Positions 7,659 through 16,450 of a stretch of DNA of 50,382 bases are shown piece by piece; positions within the stretch are counted from its first letter, which is position 1, and each line of letters begins with the position of its first letter. Below the pieces are notes generated by a model. The model saw only the letters and a list, made by a program, of their open reading frames with translations. It ran no database searches and was not told the DNA's origin. Location of the stretch: positions 1 to 50,382 of the forward strand of contig JAHYIS010000015.1 in NCBI GenBank assembly GCA_019429385.1, given 5' to 3'. Origin of the DNA: ANME-2 cluster archaeon (lineage in GTDB: Archaea > Halobacteriota > Methanosarcinia > Methanosarcinales > Methanocomedenaceae). The translations under genes and the position numbers were made by a program.

Positions 7659-8677
7659 GCTATGCTCTCCGTATCCTTTATAATAGTGCCATCCCTGTCA
7701 AGGAGTATTATCCTCGTCCTTCCTGCTTTATTCACAGCCGCCTCGAGCGCCCGGTCCAGATTTGGGTTCGTCGGGTCATTATCCACCATCTCAAGCACGG
7801 TGTTGAACCCTGTCCCCTCCAGGATATCAGGCACTGCCCATTTCAATATCAATCCCGGGAGCCCACATAGTATCGTTTCTCCCCCTGACGCCTTAATACC
7901 TTCGTCAAGCCGGCTGCCCACCATGACGACCGTATGTTCAGGGAACAGCATCTGGGAATAACGCATCCCGACACGCCCTGTGGTCAGTACCACGTTCGAG
8001 GCATCTCGTATAAGGTCCATCCTGGTCTCGCCCAGGTGGTCGCTCCATGGTTCCACGAATCCGGTCGTTCCCAGTATGGATATGCCGCCTTCCACACCGA
8101 CCCGCGGATTCAGGGTTTGTGCCCCCACAGCTACGCCATCAGGTACAGACAGGCTCACGATGGCACCTTCCAGGCCGGTCTCATCCAGTGCCTCCTGGAT
8201 AGATTCCAGTATCTGGCGGTACGGAGCAGGATTTATGGCAGGCATCCCGACTTCAACCTGCAGTCCGCCTCTGGTGACCCTGCCAATACCGGGTCCTGCG
8301 AGCAGTTCAATCCGGGAGGAGGGAATTGCCTCAGCAATGAATACCAGACCACCCGTTGCATCGCTTTCATGGTCGCCCGGTATCTTTACCACCTCTGCCC
8401 TGCCGCTCGCTGCCTGTGTGCTAAGGTGTGCCCGTATTCCAGCCGGGGTAGGTACCGATACTGAATCCACCTCTCCCTGTATTGATAACACTGAAGCTTT
8501 AGCTGCGGCTGCAGCGGTTGTACCTGTGGTAAAGCCTCTGTGCAGCACCTTGCCGTTTGAGAGTACCACCAGCAGTCCTGCTCTCACGCCTTCGGCCAGT
8601 TCCCGGGACGGCATGTCCACCCGGTCGAGCCATTCCCTGGGAATCTGAAAATCGTTTACGGGGTCAATTAATTTCAT
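7655..8677 (-). CDS. cbiD: Cobalt-precorrin-5B (C1)-methyltransferase CbiD
   Basis: Methylates C1 of cobalt-precorrin-5B in anaerobic cobalamin biosynthesis, with SAM as donor. The 340-residue length is normal. Family features visible are HRGFTTGTTAAAAAKAS near residue 47, the central glycine-rich segments, and GTTGFVEPWSD. It is the first gene of a cbiD-cbiE unit with a four-base overlap and probably continues into the radical SAM gene. The N-terminus MKLIDPVNDFQIPREWL is a short extension compared with some bacterial forms. The 500 bases upstream are A/T-rich and hold the promoter. Confidence 0.93.
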   Translation of the reverse strand: MKLIDPVNDFQIPREWLDRVDMPSRELAEGVRAGLLVVLSNGKVLHRGFTTGTTAAAAAKASVLSIQGEVDSVSVPTPAGIRAHLSTQAASGRAEVVKIPGDHESDATGGLVFIAEAIPSSRIELLAGPGIGRVTRGGLQVEVGMPAINPAPYRQILESIQEALDETGLEGAIVSLSVPDGVAVGAQTLNPRVGVEGGISILGTTGFVEPWSDHLGETRMDLIRDASNVVLTTGRVGMRYSQMLFPEHTVVMVGSRLDEGIKASGGETILCGLPGLILKWAVPDILEGTGFNTVLEMVDNDPTNPNLDRALEAAVNKAGRTRIILLDRDGTIIKDTESIA

Positions 8678-9178
8678 ATTATGTACTATATTGTGGCTTA
8701 CTATTCAAACAATTTTATTATATAACTTTTGTATAAAATTTCTAGCGTGATAAAGTAAATAATTTGTAGTACTTATCGTTTTTTGAGTTATATATGTATT
8801 GTTAAATATTATTTAACGAAACAAAGTGGAGACCATCACGTATTTTGTGAGCATAAACCTTAAATAGCAGATACTGAATATCCTGCGGTTTCCAGCGACT
8901 TGATTAGTAAACATGTTTTAGTATGGTCAATAATCCATCAAGCTCTGTGGCAGAAGTCAAGCACCATAATCCATAGTTGCGGAGGTGGTTGATGTCTCGT
9001 CGAAAACTGTTCTGTTAAGTACGGACCGGGCGCAGGCATCAATGCAAGAATAGAGGCGGCGGGTAAGGTGCAGGAATGGAGGTAGCTGGAAGTGAAGAAA
9101 TGAATGGAGCCCGTACTTTTATCACAATAAAGATATATTTCAGATGGGTCCGGCACGTCTTAACATACCGCCCCATCT
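8678..9178. other. 500-base intergenic region between cbiD and the HsdR gene
   Basis: No gene is supported. The region is the cbiD promoter side (minus strand) and the end of the HsdR gene. Bases 8801-8807 (gttaaat) and 8811-8817 (atttaac) form a perfect 7-bp palindrome with a 3-base centre. Near 9047-9090 a G-rich stretch with the words ggcgggt and gtgcaggaatg loosely resembles the repeat seen at 49140 and 49961, but the match is too short to call a copy. Confidence 0.45.
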
Positions 9179-12100
9179 TCATACCGAAGCAGCATAAACA
9201 CTCTGTCCCTGCCCAAAATATGAATCATATACATGCTGATATACTACATCACACTTATTCTGATATACCTCTGGAGTATAAATTCGAGGCAGAAGATCTA
9301 ACGTCTCTTCGATAGATACAAAGACCGCAGCCCGGGATTGTTGTCTTTTACGCCAATCCAGCACCAACATCTCATCTTTTAGGGTTTCCAAAAGCTTTTG
9401 TGCCACCTTCTTAACCTGTGATTCTTCTTTCTCATTCAAAGTAATTTCCGGCCTGGTCAATAGATCAAAGATTGCCAATTCCTCTTCGCTAAGTTTTTCG
9501 GCAATTCCCCGTTTTTCTTCTGCATTGATTTCTTGAGCAAAAGCCATTAATTTCGTGAAAAAGAACTCCACATTATGTGAGCCAGAATTATACTCATCAA
9601 TCATTTCCTGGAACTTCTCCAGATAATCCATCCGACTTTTATTTAAACGAATCAACTGCGCCAATTTATTTTCAACTGAAGCTCTCAATTTTTCTGTTTC
9701 GATCCGTTTATGGCCTTTTTCAAAAGCTTCCTTTAATGCTTCAAAATTAACCTGGCTTAAATCCAGGTATTTGCTTACATCAGATTGTTCGGATGGATCC
9801 TGGATGATGTATCCTTCTGTAGCAATTGACTGATCTAACAAATCTTCAACTTCACCCATAATATCTGAGATATCAGCTTTCGGTGTCAGGGAACGAATTT
9901 TTACAGCTATTACTGTGATGAGTTTCTGGCTGGGTCCAAACTCATTTGCGGCTGGATCGGGGAGAATCGCCCGGTATATTTTAGCTACGTTCACTGCCAG
10001 TGACAGGTATTTTTTCTTCGAATCATCATTGACTAAAATTGCTTCAACAGCATTATCAAGTAATTTCACACGTTTAAAACCATCAGCAGCATGAATTTTA
10101 GCCAGGTTGATACCTCGTTTTTTACAAAAATCTGTTGTTTCATTGATCACCTGTTTCAGGTACTGAACAAGCTCACTTTTATCCCTTACCGGAGTTTCGC
10201 CCTCTTTGGTTTCTCCACCACCAGCAGATCCATAGATGGCCAGAGCTTTTTCCAGATTCCGGAATACTCCGATATAATCCACTATCAGGCCATTTAACTT
10301 ATCTCCAAAAACACGGTTTGCCCTGGCAATGGTCTGCATTAGCGTATGGTTGCGCATGGGTTTGTCGAGATAGATGGTAGAACAGGAAGGGACATCAAAA
10401 CCGGTCATCCACATAGCACAGACAAATACAATGCGAAATGGATCATTCGGATCTTTGAATTTTTTATCCAGGTCTTCATTTACGATCCGCCTTCTATGTG
10501 GGGCAATATCCAATCCCTTTTCTTTGAAGGTTTCAATTTCATTCTGCTCCTGGGATACCACAACTGCCATGTCGGTCTCTTTCATGAATTTGATTCTGAT
10601 CAGATGTTCTTTTCTCTCAATTTCATTAACGGAGACTGGTTTTGATTCAAGTTCGTTGAGATATTTTTGCCAGTACTCCTGCACTTTATCATACATCTTT
10701 ACCGCAGTTGCTTTATCGATGGAAATGACCATTGCCTTGCCAGTGGTCCCACGGCCCATGAAATGTGCAACAATATCTTCTGCGATCTTCTCAAGCCGGT
10801 CGTTCCTGGTAATAAGATGGTACTCCCGGGCAAATTCCCGGGCGACTTTCTTTTCCTGTTCTTCATCCAATTCTGCTTCTTCTATCAAGCATTCCAGATC
10901 TGTATTGAGGTCTTTATTGGTAAGCTGAAGTCCAGGGATGCGGTTTTCATAATACAGCGGTACTGTAGCTCCGTCCTCTACTGATTGTTTGAAATCATAG
11001 ATACTGATATAATCCCCGAATACTTCTTTTGTTTTTTCTTCGCCAATGATAAGGGGTGTACCGGTAAAGGCAATAAAGGCAGCATTGGGAAGAGCATTGC
11101 GCATATTGGTGGCAAGTATATCGTACTGACTGCGATGTGCTTCGTCAGTGATTACAATGATATCATCCCGGTCTGAGATCTTGGGGTAGGTTTCATCTTT
11201 ATCGGTTCGGAATTTCTGTATCAATGTGAAAATGAAACGGTGGTCTTCACTCAGGAGTTGTTGCAGGTGTTTGCCACTTGTGGCCTGTACGTGTTCTTCT
11301 GTTACGATTCCCGTATTGGCAAAATTTTTATAGATCTGGTCGTCCAGTTCCTGCCTGTCGGTTATCATAACAAAGGTATAGTTCCCGGGAATTTTGCGCA
11401 GTACCTTTTGGGAAAAGAAGATCATTGAGTAACTCTTCCCGCTTCCCTGTGTATGCCAGAATACTCCCAGTTTCCCCTGATTCTCTTTAATCTGTAATAG
11501 CGCTTCAGTGGCATTGTTCACACCCAGGTATTGATGGTTCTTTGCCACGAATTTTGCGAGACCGCCACTGATCTCACTGAAAATGGTGAAATTCTCTATA
11601 ATATCCAGCAGGCGGGAAGGTTCACAGGTCCCACGGATCATAGTATCCAGTGAAATGATACCCTCTTCCCCTTCGCTGTTGATCTTTTTCCATTCTGTGA
11701 AGTGCTCCCAAGCAGCGGTCATGCTGCCGATTTTGCTGATACTTCCATTTGAGAGTAGAATTAATGCATTGTACCAGAAGACCTGGGGGATGGTTGATTT
11801 ATAGTCGCGCAGATTATCCTGATATGCATGTTCCAGACGCCTGTGGGATGCTTTGAGTTCAATGAAAACGAGGGGCAGTCCATTGACAAAACCCACCAGA
11901 TCGGGCCGGCGCTTGTACATATCACCTGACACCCAGAACTGGGACGCAAGGAAGAAGTCATTATTTGAATGATTGTTCCAGTCAATGACCTGTACTGTTT
12001 CTACAATTTCTTCATTCTCATTATCCTGAAATGAGACTTTTACGCCATTTTTTAATAATTGGTATACTTCGCGGTTGGCATTGGCAGGGCTCATAATGCT

Positions 12101-12343
12101 TCTATCACGGGCCAGTTCTTCAATAGCCAGTTCAATGACTTCTTTGGGAAGAGCAGGATTTAATCGTTCCAATGCCAAACGTAATCGGGGCAATATCACT
12201 ACTTCGCTGGATGTCTCACGACCAAGTGTACAATCTTCACCGAATTTTTCATCAAAACAGTTGCCAGTTTCCCACCCTAATCCGGCAAATAGAGCAATTG
12301 CGGGTTGTTCAACAAGATTGTCTTCTGAGTAGTCATTTACCAT
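9179..12343 (-). CDS. hsdR: Type I restriction enzyme R subunit
   Basis: A 1054-residue HsdR, full length for the family. The nuclease domain has the PD-(D/E)XK core with Asp148 (RRPDLVGF), Glu162 and Lys164 (FIELKAS). The SF2 motor follows with Walker A HTQGSGKS (Lys303), the DEAH box ITDEAHRSQYD and FTGTP, then helicase motifs such as FVCAMWMTGFDVPSC and QTIARANRVF, and a helical C-terminus that would dock on the methylase. HsdR cleaves and translocates DNA only as part of an R2M2S complex. No intact hsdM or hsdS is present in the window; only a fused scar lies upstream at 15190-15465. The frame nevertheless looks undamaged, so the subunit is either recently orphaned, served by M and S genes elsewhere, or used differently. 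It starts 25 bases after the PD-(D/E)XK gene. Confidence 0.95.
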   Translation of the reverse strand: MVNDYSEDNLVEQPAIALFAGLGWETGNCFDEKFGEDCTLGRETSSEVVILPRLRLALERLNPALPKEVIELAIEELARDRSIMSPANANREVYQLLKNGVKVSFQDNENEEIVETVQVIDWNNHSNNDFFLASQFWVSGDMYKRRPDLVGFVNGLPLVFIELKASHRRLEHAYQDNLRDYKSTIPQVFWYNALILLSNGSISKIGSMTAAWEHFTEWKKINSEGEEGIISLDTMIRGTCEPSRLLDIIENFTIFSEISGGLAKFVAKNHQYLGVNNATEALLQIKENQGKLGVFWHTQGSGKSYSMIFFSQKVLRKIPGNYTFVMITDRQELDDQIYKNFANTGIVTEEHVQATSGKHLQQLLSEDHRFIFTLIQKFRTDKDETYPKISDRDDIIVITDEAHRSQYDILATNMRNALPNAAFIAFTGTPLIIGEEKTKEVFGDYISIYDFKQSVEDGATVPLYYENRIPGLQLTNKDLNTDLECLIEEAELDEEQEKKVAREFAREYHLITRNDRLEKIAEDIVAHFMGRGTTGKAMVISIDKATAVKMYDKVQEYWQKYLNELESKPVSVNEIERKEHLIRIKFMKETDMAVVVSQEQNEIETFKEKGLDIAPHRRRIVNEDLDKKFKDPNDPFRIVFVCAMWMTGFDVPSCSTIYLDKPMRNHTLMQTIARANRVFGDKLNGLIVDYIGVFRNLEKALAIYGSAGGGETKEGETPVRDKSELVQYLKQVINETTDFCKKRGINLAKIHAADGFKRVKLLDNAVEAILVNDDSKKKYLSLAVNVAKIYRAILPDPAANEFGPSQKLITVIAVKIRSLTPKADISDIMGEVEDLLDQSIATEGYIIQDPSEQSDVSKYLDLSQVNFEALKEAFEKGHKRIETEKLRASVENKLAQLIRLNKSRMDYLEKFQEMIDEYNSGSHNVEFFFTKLMAFAQEINAEEKRGIAEKLSEEELAIFDLLTRPEITLNEKEESQVKKVAQKLLETLKDEMLVLDWRKRQQSRAAVFVSIEETLDLLPRIYTPEVYQNKCDVVYQHVYDSYFGQGQSVYAASV

Positions 12344-12368
12344 TTTTAGCTTATCCTTCTAATTTTGA

Positions 12369-13412
12369 CTATTTATTTTCAGATTCACGTCTTTTGAGTT
12401 CGTCAGCAATTTTCTGTGCTATGCTTTTGTGGTACATCCTACATAATGTGGAGCGAATTGGAAGGTTATACCCCCATTGGCTGGATTCAGCTGGTCTGAC
12501 AGCTTTTTCAGGTTGGACAATTGTTTCCCAGGTTACGTGACGATTAAATTCTTGTTCATTTTCTTTTCCGAAGACTGATCCAGAAGAAAATGCATCCCTT
12601 TCTCCTAATATTCCAACAGCAGCTACGCCACGTCCGTTAATGTATGCAAAAACACGTCCTCCTGGTTCTGGCCGGTTTAGATATTCCTGGGTATTGGGAT
12701 AACCATGAACAGCAATAACTGATTGGTCAAACATTTTCTGGTATGCACCTTTACCATAAGTTTCATTAGTATTGAAAAACCAATCTCCAGACCAGCCCCA
12801 TTTTGGGGCAATAGGTTGAATATCAATTTTTGAAATCTGAAGAAAAACCTGGCCATTATTTTCATAGAATTGGAACGGAACATAATCAATGGGGACATTA
12901 TATAATTCACTCAACCACTTTATTATCCGTTTCATACTTTCATCTACTGAAGACGCAAGAATGAACAATCGTCTTTGTTCTAGGAATTCATCATCTCGAA
13001 AATCAGGATTTTCACTAAAATTTTTAAATTCTTCAAACAAATCACCAGCATTTACCCCTTTATATTTTTTCCACCTATCATTGAAATCTTCGTATTCCCA
13101 AGATGCCAACAGTGCTGCATAATCAAGGATTTGTCCCACTGTATTTCTATCTGACCAATCCCGTTTTATTTCGATGATTATCAGATTTCCTTGACTGTCC
13201 ACAGCAAGAAGATCAGCCATAACTTCACCGCTGATTTCCTGTGCGATTATCATAACTGAATCAGGGTTTGAAAATAATAATTTGGGCTCGGTGGCCATCC
13301 AATTCTCAATATTTTTTTCATTAATTTTAAGAGAAGAAGCATTACGGAGAGCAAATGGTGTGAAGTGACTTGTGTTCAAATCCACATTGTAAATACTATA
13401 ATTATCTTGCAT
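12369..13412 (-). CDS. PD-(D/E)XK nuclease-like protein (DUF91/NucS-like N-terminus)
   Basis: A 347-residue protein. Residues 30-105 carry the active-site layout of the NucS/DUF91 endonucleases: ENWMATEPKLLF, then Asp67 (MADLLAVD), Glu81 and Lys83 (LIIIEIKRD) and QILDYAALLA with Gln94, so the catalytic residues are in place. The rest (FLQISKIDIQPIAP, WGWSGDWFFN, RVFAYINGRGVAAVG) is a separate domain with no function I recognise. Such proteins are frequent passengers in type I restriction loci. It follows the Fic gene by 110 bases and has its own box A (13432-13446), and ends 25 bases before hsdR, so it may drive hsdR expression. A role in defence is inferred from context only. Confidence 0.78.
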   Translation of the reverse strand: MQDNYSIYNVDLNTSHFTPFALRNASSLKINEKNIENWMATEPKLLFSNPDSVMIIAQEISGEVMADLLAVDSQGNLIIIEIKRDWSDRNTVGQILDYAALLASWEYEDFNDRWKKYKGVNAGDLFEEFKNFSENPDFRDDEFLEQRRLFILASSVDESMKRIIKWLSELYNVPIDYVPFQFYENNGQVFLQISKIDIQPIAPKWGWSGDWFFNTNETYGKGAYQKMFDQSVIAVHGYPNTQEYLNRPEPGGRVFAYINGRGVAAVGILGERDAFSSGSVFGKENEQEFNRHVTWETIVQPEKAVRPAESSQWGYNLPIRSTLCRMYHKSIAQKIADELKRRESENK

Positions 13413-13431
13413 CTGCGAACACTATTGTTAT

Positions 13432-13446
13432 TTTTTATATATATAC
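13432..13446 (-). promoter_or_regulatory. Box A ahead of the DUF91-like gene
   Basis: The minus strand reads an uninterrupted tatatataaaaaa-type element here. Initiation about 25 bases downstream would fall almost on the ATG at 13412, predicting a leaderless or nearly leaderless mRNA for the nuclease-hsdR pair. Confidence 0.5.
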
Positions 13447-13523
13447 CCACTTTATTGAATTGTCAAATCTAACAAATCAGGATCTGCAATCCATCCCTCA
13501 AGTGGGTCGCAGTCTGAATAGTC

Positions 13524-14633
13524 CTATTTTGTCCGTTTTGCCGTTGAATTGCCGATATATTGCCGATAATGTTCGTTTAATGTATAGGCACGTGCCCGCC
13601 GGGACGGGTCTGCCACCTCCAGCCACCCTTCTTCCACCCAATTCTTTAACAGCACCCGTGCCATGCGCTGGGAGAGGCCTAAGGTATTGGCTACTTCAGA
13701 AGAGGTGATCTGCTCCTTTTTGGTGAACAGTGCCAGTACTGTCCTTGCCCGCGGATCAAGCCGGCGCAGAGCTTCAGGTTCAATGGTAATGCCTTCATCC
13801 AGACTGCGCAGTGCCTCCTCCCTGGCAGCAGTGAATACTTCTGCCAAAAGCCTGACAAAATATTCCAGCCATGAGGTCAGGTCGGCTGTGGGACGGCCTT
13901 CGTAATAGTTGTGGTGCGGATGGACGACCAGAGCCTGATAATAAGCGTCAAGGTCGCGTGCATGGTGCTCTTCAAGTGAAAAGAAGCCGTGTAATCCATA
14001 ACCGCCCCTGTGTAAGATAAACGTGGCCATCAGCCGGGCTGTCCTGCCGTTGCCGTCATAATAGGGATGGATGGTGACAAATTGGTAATGGACCAGTGCA
14101 GCGATGAGGGGCACTGGCACTCCATCTTTTGTGGCCGTATTGCCCCAATTGACCAGAGCGGCCATGAGTACGGGCACATCTTTGGCTTCGGGCGGCATAT
14201 ACACAATAGCACCGGAGGCAGAATCCCGTATCACATTCTGGCCGTCACGGTACGGGCTGGGTCCGGCCCTCGCCCCTTTCTCAACCAGTGCATGCAGGCG
14301 CTTGATAAGGTCTTCAGTAAGAGGCACCCCTTTAGCCGCCCATTCTTCTACGCGTAGCAGGGCGTTCCAGTAGTTGCGCACCTCACCCACATCCCGCTCC
14401 CGGCCGAGGAATTGTTTTCCCTCGATGACCTGCTCTGCCTCTTCCAGTGTGAGCCTGTTGCCCTCTATCCGGGTGGAATAGTGGGTGGAGCGGATGCGGG
14501 CACGGCGGCGCAGTTCTTCCTGTACTGCCAGGGGAAGCGGTGTTTGTTCCACCACGGTCCGGTCAGCTTCGATCTGCATGAGGGCGGCGGCTGTGGCAGG
14601 GGCTATGGTGTAGGTGGGGTGCCAGAATGTCAT
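13524..14633 (-). CDS. Fic family protein with self-inhibitory motif and C-terminal winged helix
   Basis: A 369-residue Fic/DUF4172-type protein, probably an AMP-transferase acting on a protein target or on itself. The active-site loop HPYYDGNGRTAR is intact, with catalytic His189 and Asp193 and the phosphate-binding GNGR. The N-terminal segment has STRIEGN at residues 53-59, which fits the (S/T)xxxE(G/N) inhibitory helix of class II Fic proteins, so activity is likely held off by Glu57. The C-terminal 80 residues (ALFTKKEQITSSEVANTLGLS and on) form a winged helix typical of Fic proteins that repress their own gene. It sits 22 bases after the DUF2283 gene within the restriction locus. Chromosomal Fic proteins of this kind are common passengers of defence loci. 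Confidence 0.92.
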   Translation of the reverse strand: MTFWHPTYTIAPATAAALMQIEADRTVVEQTPLPLAVQEELRRRARIRSTHYSTRIEGNRLTLEEAEQVIEGKQFLGRERDVGEVRNYWNALLRVEEWAAKGVPLTEDLIKRLHALVEKGARAGPSPYRDGQNVIRDSASGAIVYMPPEAKDVPVLMAALVNWGNTATKDGVPVPLIAALVHYQFVTIHPYYDGNGRTARLMATFILHRGGYGLHGFFSLEEHHARDLDAYYQALVVHPHHNYYEGRPTADLTSWLEYFVRLLAEVFTAAREEALRSLDEGITIEPEALRRLDPRARTVLALFTKKEQITSSEVANTLGLSQRMARVLLKNWVEEGWLEVADPSRRARAYTLNEHYRQYIGNSTAKRTK

Positions 14634-14655
14634 ATTTCAGACCCCAATAAAAGTA

Positions 14656-14871
14656 TCAAGCCACCAATGCGGCCTGTGCACCCTTTAGCGACACATTCAA
14701 TTCATTCATTTGCACAACCTTTGAGGCATCCAGAATTTCTATCTCAAGTATCTTCTTGTCTTTCGAGTAATGCGCGATAATTCCTTCAGCAAGGTCAACA
14801 GAATCTACGGGTTTACCTTCCCTGAGTTGAATTATCAATGCATCCGTATCAGGGGAGTATTTTATCTGCAA
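14656..14871 (-). CDS. DUF2283 family protein
   Basis: A 71-residue protein with the DUF2283 pattern: [36 protein letters not shown]. It overlaps the end of the DUF4258 gene by 23 bases. DUF2283 and DUF4258 genes are very often adjacent in bacteria and archaea and have been suggested to act as a toxin-antitoxin-like pair, with DUF2283 as the probable antitoxin; this is inference, since I know of no firm function. Confidence 0.85.
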   Translation of the reverse strand: MQIKYSPDTDALIIQLREGKPVDSVDLAEGIIAHYSKDKKILEIEILDASKVVQMNELNVSLKGAQAALVA

Positions 14872-15193
14872 AGTTATTACCTCCTTTAAAGTATCTTTTT
14901 GCGGTTGGATAATATACCGTTACAAGAACTGGCAATTTATGGTCATATTCATAGACTGCTCTAATTATATGTCCATTATATCTTTTATGAGCAATAAATC
15001 TGTTATTATGACCGGTCACCACTTCTTCCGGAAATAGCAAGGTCTCAATAACCTGTTCGGGTTTTAAACTCCATACAGCGATACGCTCTAATGAGTGCCA
15101 TGTAAGTAGCAATTCAACTTCTTTGGCTGCAACTTTGATTTTATAAAGCCTGCCTTTTGATTTGTCTTCGGTTCCCAAGATTTTGATTTTCAT
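14849..15193 (-). CDS. DUF4258 family protein
   Basis: A 114-residue protein with the DUF4258 signature: [44 protein letters not shown] and a C-terminal beta segment [19 protein letters not shown]. The fold is thought to be related to RelE/ParE-type RNA or ribosome-acting toxins. Its ATG overlaps the stop of the HsdM/HsdS scar by ATGA, so in the ancestral operon it was translationally coupled to hsdS. It probably pairs with the DUF2283 gene that follows. Confidence 0.82.
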   Translation of the reverse strand: MKIKILGTEDKSKGRLYKIKVAAKEVELLLTWHSLERIAVWSLKPEQVIETLLFPEEVVTGHNNRFIAHKRYNGHIIRAVYEYDHKLPVLVTVYYPTAKRYFKGGNNFADKILP

Positions 15194-15465
15194 GCTCCAC
15201 CGTTATCCGGCATCAGAATGTTAATTTTTTCCACATCCATCTCGCCTGAGATCAGCTTCGGCAGGAGCAGGTCGCAGGTGCGGACGCTGGTGCTCTTGCC
15301 TTCCAATTCCTGCCTGGCTATGGTGAATTTATGGTCGGCGTAGCGGAGAAAGATCAGGCCCAGTACAGGTGTTGAATATTCGGATGATTTCAGTTTGGAA
15401 TTGGCGCGGAGCTCGTCGGCGGCTTCCCACAGGCGTTTTTCTATTTCGGTATTATTGGTAGCTAT
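15190..15465 (-). pseudogene. Deletion scar: HsdM N-terminus fused in frame to HsdS C-terminus
   Basis: Translated on the minus strand from the codon at 15465-15463, this gives 91 residues without a stop. Residues 7-58 ([20 protein letters not shown], then [22 protein letters not shown] and ELEGKS) are a classic HsdM N-terminus. From about residue 62 ([20 protein letters not shown]) the sequence is the C-terminal end of HsdS. Everything between, including the methylase catalytic domain and both target recognition domains, is missing. The first codon is ATA where an HsdM would have ATG, although a gaggt ribosome binding site sits correctly in front, so translation is probably lost or weak. The stop overlaps the DUF4258 start. 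What is seen is the fusion; that one internal deletion removed the genes is inference. Confidence 0.85.
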
Positions 15466-15586
15466 GTGTATACCTCACGTACATTTTTCTTAGATTGGTA
15501 ATGATATGAAACAGAACTTGCTGAATCATAACGGTGCTGCTATTCTAGCCTGTGAATTTATAATCAATCGTAATATATGTTAGCAT

Positions 15587-16450
15587 ATGACCGTCGCACT
15601 GGAACCCATGGTCGATGAACCTGCCCTGGTTATTGAGAATACCATCCGGGTACTTGTGGTGGCAGATATCCATCTTGGGATCGAATGGGACCTTGGCAAT
15701 AGCGGTATTGTGGTCCCGAGCCAGTCCGCTGGAGGACTTGCAAGGATACTGGAATACCTGGATACAGCAAAACCTGACAGGCTCGTGCTGCTGGGGGATG
15801 TGAAACATAATGTGCCACGGATATCCTGGCAGGAACGGGAGGAAGTGCCCCATTTCCTTGAACGTATTGCCAGAAGGGTTCCGGTTGACATCGTGCCAGG
15901 CAACCATGACGGGGACATGGAATTCCTGTTGAGGCAAATCCCGGCAGGGCCTGAAGTGATACTGCAACCGGCCAGGGGTTTTGTGCAAGATGGCGTGGGG
16001 TACTTCCACGGTCATACCTGGCCGGACCCTGGCCTGCTGGCCTGCAGCCATATTATCATGGCACACAACCACCCCACAATCAGGTTCACGGACGCACTGG
16101 GTTCCAGCAGTACCGAACCTGCCTGGATACGCACCCGGTTACTCCGCTCACCGCTGGAATCACATTACCGCCTGACCGGTGATGAACTGCCGTGGTCTGA
16201 CCCTGAAGTGGTGATCATGCCCGCATTTTGCCAGCTCTGCGGGGGAGTGGCATTCAATGAATCAATGCACGAAGACCTGCTGGGTCCGCTATTTGCAGCA
16301 AAGGTTGTGAATATGGATGACGGGCAGGCGTACCTGCTGGATGGTACCAGGCTGGGAAAACTGAAGGATATGCGTAAACTGGATATTACAAAGAAACGGG
16401 CAGACCCGATACGAAAAAGAACTAATCGTCGCGGTACGGTATCTCGATGA
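15587..16450 (+). CDS. Metallophosphoesterase (COG1407-like)
   Basis: A 287-residue calcineurin-like phosphoesterase. The metal-binding motifs appear in order: VVADIHLG (Asp27, His29), LLGDVKHN, PGNHDGDME, then HGHTWPD and AHNHP for the distal histidines, so a dinuclear metal site is likely. The family (ICC-like, in many archaea located near helicases) has no established substrate. Its C-terminus is basic (ITKKRADPIRKRTNRRG). It converges on the RNase Z gene and their 3' ends overlap by 29 bases, an unusual antisense overlap that could couple their expression. The start ATG at 15587 is preceded by A/T-rich sequence and no clear ribosome binding site. Confidence 0.88.
   Translation: MTVALEPMVDEPALVIENTIRVLVVADIHLGIEWDLGNSGIVVPSQSAGGLARILEYLDTAKPDRLVLLGDVKHNVPRISWQEREEVPHFLERIARRVPVDIVPGNHDGDMEFLLRQIPAGPEVILQPARGFVQDGVGYFHGHTWPDPGLLACSHIIMAHNHPTIRFTDALGSSSTEPAWIRTRLLRSPLESHYRLTGDELPWSDPEVVIMPAFCQLCGGVAFNESMHEDLLGPLFAAKVVNMDDGQAYLLDGTRLGKLKDMRKLDITKKRADPIRKRTNRRGTVSR

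Noticed and set aside
9047-9090. Possible third copy of the 49140/49961 repeat
   Set aside because: Only short words agree (ggcgggt, gtgcaggaatg) with gaps; not enough to claim relation.
9076-9315. 79-residue plus-strand frame at the end of hsdR
   Set aside because: It overlaps the conserved HsdR C-terminus, has biased content and no family match.
15545-16072. Minus-strand frame of 175 residues opposite the phosphoesterase
   Set aside because: It has no domain and lies opposite the metal-binding motifs of the real gene.
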